From: Pegethrix bostrychoides GSE-TBD4-15B
GTDB lineage: Bacteria; Cyanobacteriota; Cyanobacteriia; Elainellales; Elainellaceae
Length of the DNA: 48,787 nt
Direction: 5' to 3'
Assembly (NCBI GenBank): GCA_019359155.1
Contig: JAHHHV010000020.1
Coordinates: 1 to 48,787 of the forward strand
Below the pieces are notes generated by a model. That model had not been told where the DNA came from, did no database searches, and saw nothing but the letters and a program-made list of their open reading frames with translations. Both the position numbers and the translations under genes were made by a program. This document shows positions 47,547 through 48,787 of the stretch, in pieces; within the stretch, counting starts at the first letter, position 1, and the number at the start of each line of letters is the position of its first letter.

Positions 47547-47918
47547 ATGCCCCAGCGCAACCGCTCAGAGCAGCTGATGCAGCAGCTCCAAACCTGGCCA
47601 GATGCCGAACTAAGCGAGCTAGTCGCCATGCTTCAGGGACTGCTAGAAGCACGCCAGTCTGCTGCTGCGACTGCTGTGACTGCCGAGACTGCACCAGCGA
47701 CAGGTGTTGCAGCTCACCCAGCTGACGACCCGCAACTCGGCGGCTTACCACCGTTGGGGAAGCATGGCGGGCGCGGCCATATTGAGCTGAAGCTAATTCC
47801 CGATGCCAAGACGGGGAAAACCTACGGCCCTTACCGCTATCTGCGATATTGGGGGATGACGCGCACAGGCCGCATGGGGCTAAAAAGCCTGTATCTGGGT
47901 AAGGCAGAGCCGCCCTAG
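47547..47918 (+). CDS. Small protein with DUF6788-like C-terminal motif
   Basis: 123 residues from ATG 47547. An N-terminal helix (EQLMQQLQTWPDAELSELVA), an Ala/Thr-rich spacer with TAVTAETAPAT repeats and a compact C-terminal motif (GRGHIELKLIPDAKTGKTYG, then PYRYLRYW and SLYLGK). That C-terminal motif, with Y-G-P-Y-x-Y-x-R and a final Y-L-G, resembles short DUF6788-type domains found in cyanobacteria, sometimes beside mobile or DNA-related genes; no function is known. The longer open frame back to 47286 overlaps the GST gene and is not used. Confidence 0.65.
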   Translation: MPQRNRSEQLMQQLQTWPDAELSELVAMLQGLLEARQSAAATAVTAETAPATGVAAHPADDPQLGGLPPLGKHGGRGHIELKLIPDAKTGKTYGPYRYLRYWGMTRTGRMGLKSLYLGKAEPP

Positions 47919-47946
47919 ATCAATTCCATCCAGCGTTGATCTAGGG
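47913..47946. terminator. Perfect hairpin embracing the stop codon, probable bidirectional terminator
   Basis: An 11-bp perfect inverted repeat (ccctagatcaa / ttgatctaggg) with a 12-base loop includes the stop codon of the DUF6788-like gene and lies between two converging genes. No long T-tract, so stem stability must do the work. Confidence 0.6.
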
Positions 47947-47978
47947 TAAGTGCGATGCGGGTATTCTCGAGCAGATAG

Positions 47979-48665
47979 TCAATCGGCAGCTACTATAGGC
48001 TGCTCTATAGTCGACTGCCGATCCAGCTTGTGATACTGATTAACAACCGTAGAGCGGAACTGCTCCCCTGTACCTTTAATCGTTTCAAGCCCTCGGTGCC
48101 AAGCCCACTCAGACAAAGCGAGCAGACAGCCGACCTGATCGCTGAGGGAGATTTGATAGCCAAAGATTGCTTGTAAATAAAGTTTCCACTTCAGCAAGCC
48201 CGTAGTGGAAGCGACAAGGCTTGCCCGCTTGACGTTGGGGTCGTACCACTTGAGGCGAGAAACCTTGTCAGTCTGAGAACGACAGAAACATTTGCCGTGA
48301 TCTCGGCGCTGGAACAGATATTCTTCCACATAGCCGACATCTCCTTGCAGCACCATTTCTGCCAGGAAATTGCGGTCTGAGCCAGCGTAGTTGCCATGCA
48401 TATGAGTCTTGGCAATGCAGCTTGCCCGCATCACGCCAAAAAATTCGCTGAAGTAACCTGCCCAAAGAATCCGACGGAAGCGATCACAAACGGACGAACT
48501 CTTGAGCCGCAACTGATCGTCATAGGTGCCAATCTGCTGACCTTCCTCATCAATCACCTGCGACCGGGAGTGAACAATCACAATCTCTGGATGCTGGTCT
48601 AAGAGTTCAATACAGTTGCGGAGATAGTCCGGCTCCAGCACATCATCATGCGCCACCCACTTATT
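47979..48665 (-). pseudogene. Glycosyltransferase family 2 gene, 5'-truncated
   Basis: From residue KWVAHDDVLEPDYLRNCIEL onward (48662 leftward) this is the second part of a GT-A fold family 2 glycosyltransferase, with the metal-binding HDD, VIVHSRSQVIDEEGQQIGTY and a long C-terminal region. The nucleotide-binding first 80-100 residues that should precede KWVAHDD are absent. Instead the open frame continues into 28 unrelated hydrophobic codons back to a GTG at 48749. The break at about 48665 coincides with sequence that starts a rightward frame at 48721, so the gene was probably cut by an insertion or rearrangement. Confidence 0.75.
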
Positions 48666-48720
48666 AACCCGGCAATAGAAGAGAAGGCATACTATAAATA
48701 GAAGTAATAGGGCGTGAAAT

Positions 48721-48787
48721 ATGGAGAACCAGGATGCTCGTGACCTCACTCAAGCCGTCCAACAATTTCTGCGGCAGCAAGCGATTC
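48721..48787 (+). CDS. Possible 5' end of an unidentified gene leaving the window
   Basis: An ATG with agggcgtgaaat upstream reads MENQDARDLTQAVQQFLRQQ and two more codons to the window edge. The composition looks like a genuine helical N-terminus. Its position on sequence that replaces the start of the glycosyltransferase makes a transposase or other mobile-element gene plausible, but 22 residues cannot identify it. Confidence 0.4.
   Translation, partial: MENQDARDLTQAVQQFLRQQAI

Noticed and set aside
1-48787. Search for tRNA/rRNA genes and for the cyanobacterial HIP1 octamer GCGATCGC
   Set aside because: No cloverleaf or rRNA sequence recognised. Reading through, I met CGATCG cores but no full HIP1 octamer; an exact count needs a string search, so I make no feature of it.

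Overview
The window looks like chromosomal DNA from a moderately GC-rich, probably filamentous cyanobacterium (Leptolyngbya-like; genus not settled). Signs are the proton extrusion protein PxcA, a Fut-type ferric iron transporter with a twin-arginine FutA, an SLH-OprB iron-uptake porin, a DesC-type acyl-lipid desaturase, two cobalamin riboswitches and several typical cyanobacterial conserved hypotheticals. I saw no tRNA, rRNA, CRISPR array or complete insertion sequence. Both ends hold a gene broken off against unrelated sequence that begins another reading frame, so the window may be a contig ending in mobile-element copies.

Layout. 1-5.1 kb: truncated quinone reductase, manganese catalase, cysteine-less rhodanese, small membrane protein, short-chain dehydrogenase, TPR protein, and the decayed remnant of a histidine phosphatase. 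5.2-11.8 kb: an iron island with a PiuC-type hydroxylase, futA behind a good Fur-box match, a divergent futB (with a coupled pentapeptide-repeat lipoprotein) and futC pair sharing a second Fur-like site, and a TonB-like proline-rich protein. 11.9-28.1 kb: housekeeping and accessory genes (aspartoacylase, DUF1636 under a cobalamin riboswitch, a hydrolase-fold protein with a degraded triad, GH13 glucosidase, FMN-binding stress protein, FUSC transporter, PxcA, glycine-rich beta-helix protein, MFS transporter overlapping an ABM-membrane protein, DCC protein, desaturase). 28.1-30.2 kb: a second cobalamin riboswitch drives cobW and a coupled unknown gene. 30.5-35.8 kb: cell-envelope genes (porin, Ig-like/PGRP amidase, SGNH hydrolase).

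35.9-45.0 kb is the most interesting part. Nine same-strand genes encode a TerY-like vWA protein, a PP2C phosphatase, a MORN-repeat membrane protein, a proline-rich secreted protein, an L,D-transpeptidase, an FHA membrane protein, an FHA protein fused to a PrsW-like intramembrane protease, an RDD membrane protein and an atypical protein kinase with a zinc ribbon. Kinase, phosphatase and vWA match the TerY-P triad logic (YegI/YegK/YegL in E. coli). The phosphopeptide readers, the protease and an uncharacterised N-terminal domain shared by the MORN and RDD proteins suggest a membrane-anchored phospho-signalling system acting on the envelope.

The segment ends with an FAD dehydrogenase, a glutathione S-transferase, a small DUF6788-like protein and a 5'-truncated glycosyltransferase. 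Across the whole window there are more than twenty short tandem duplications: units of 9, 12 or 15 bp inside genes and mostly 12-16 bp between genes, several directly on stop codons. This appears to be a property of the genome and explains many low-complexity linkers.
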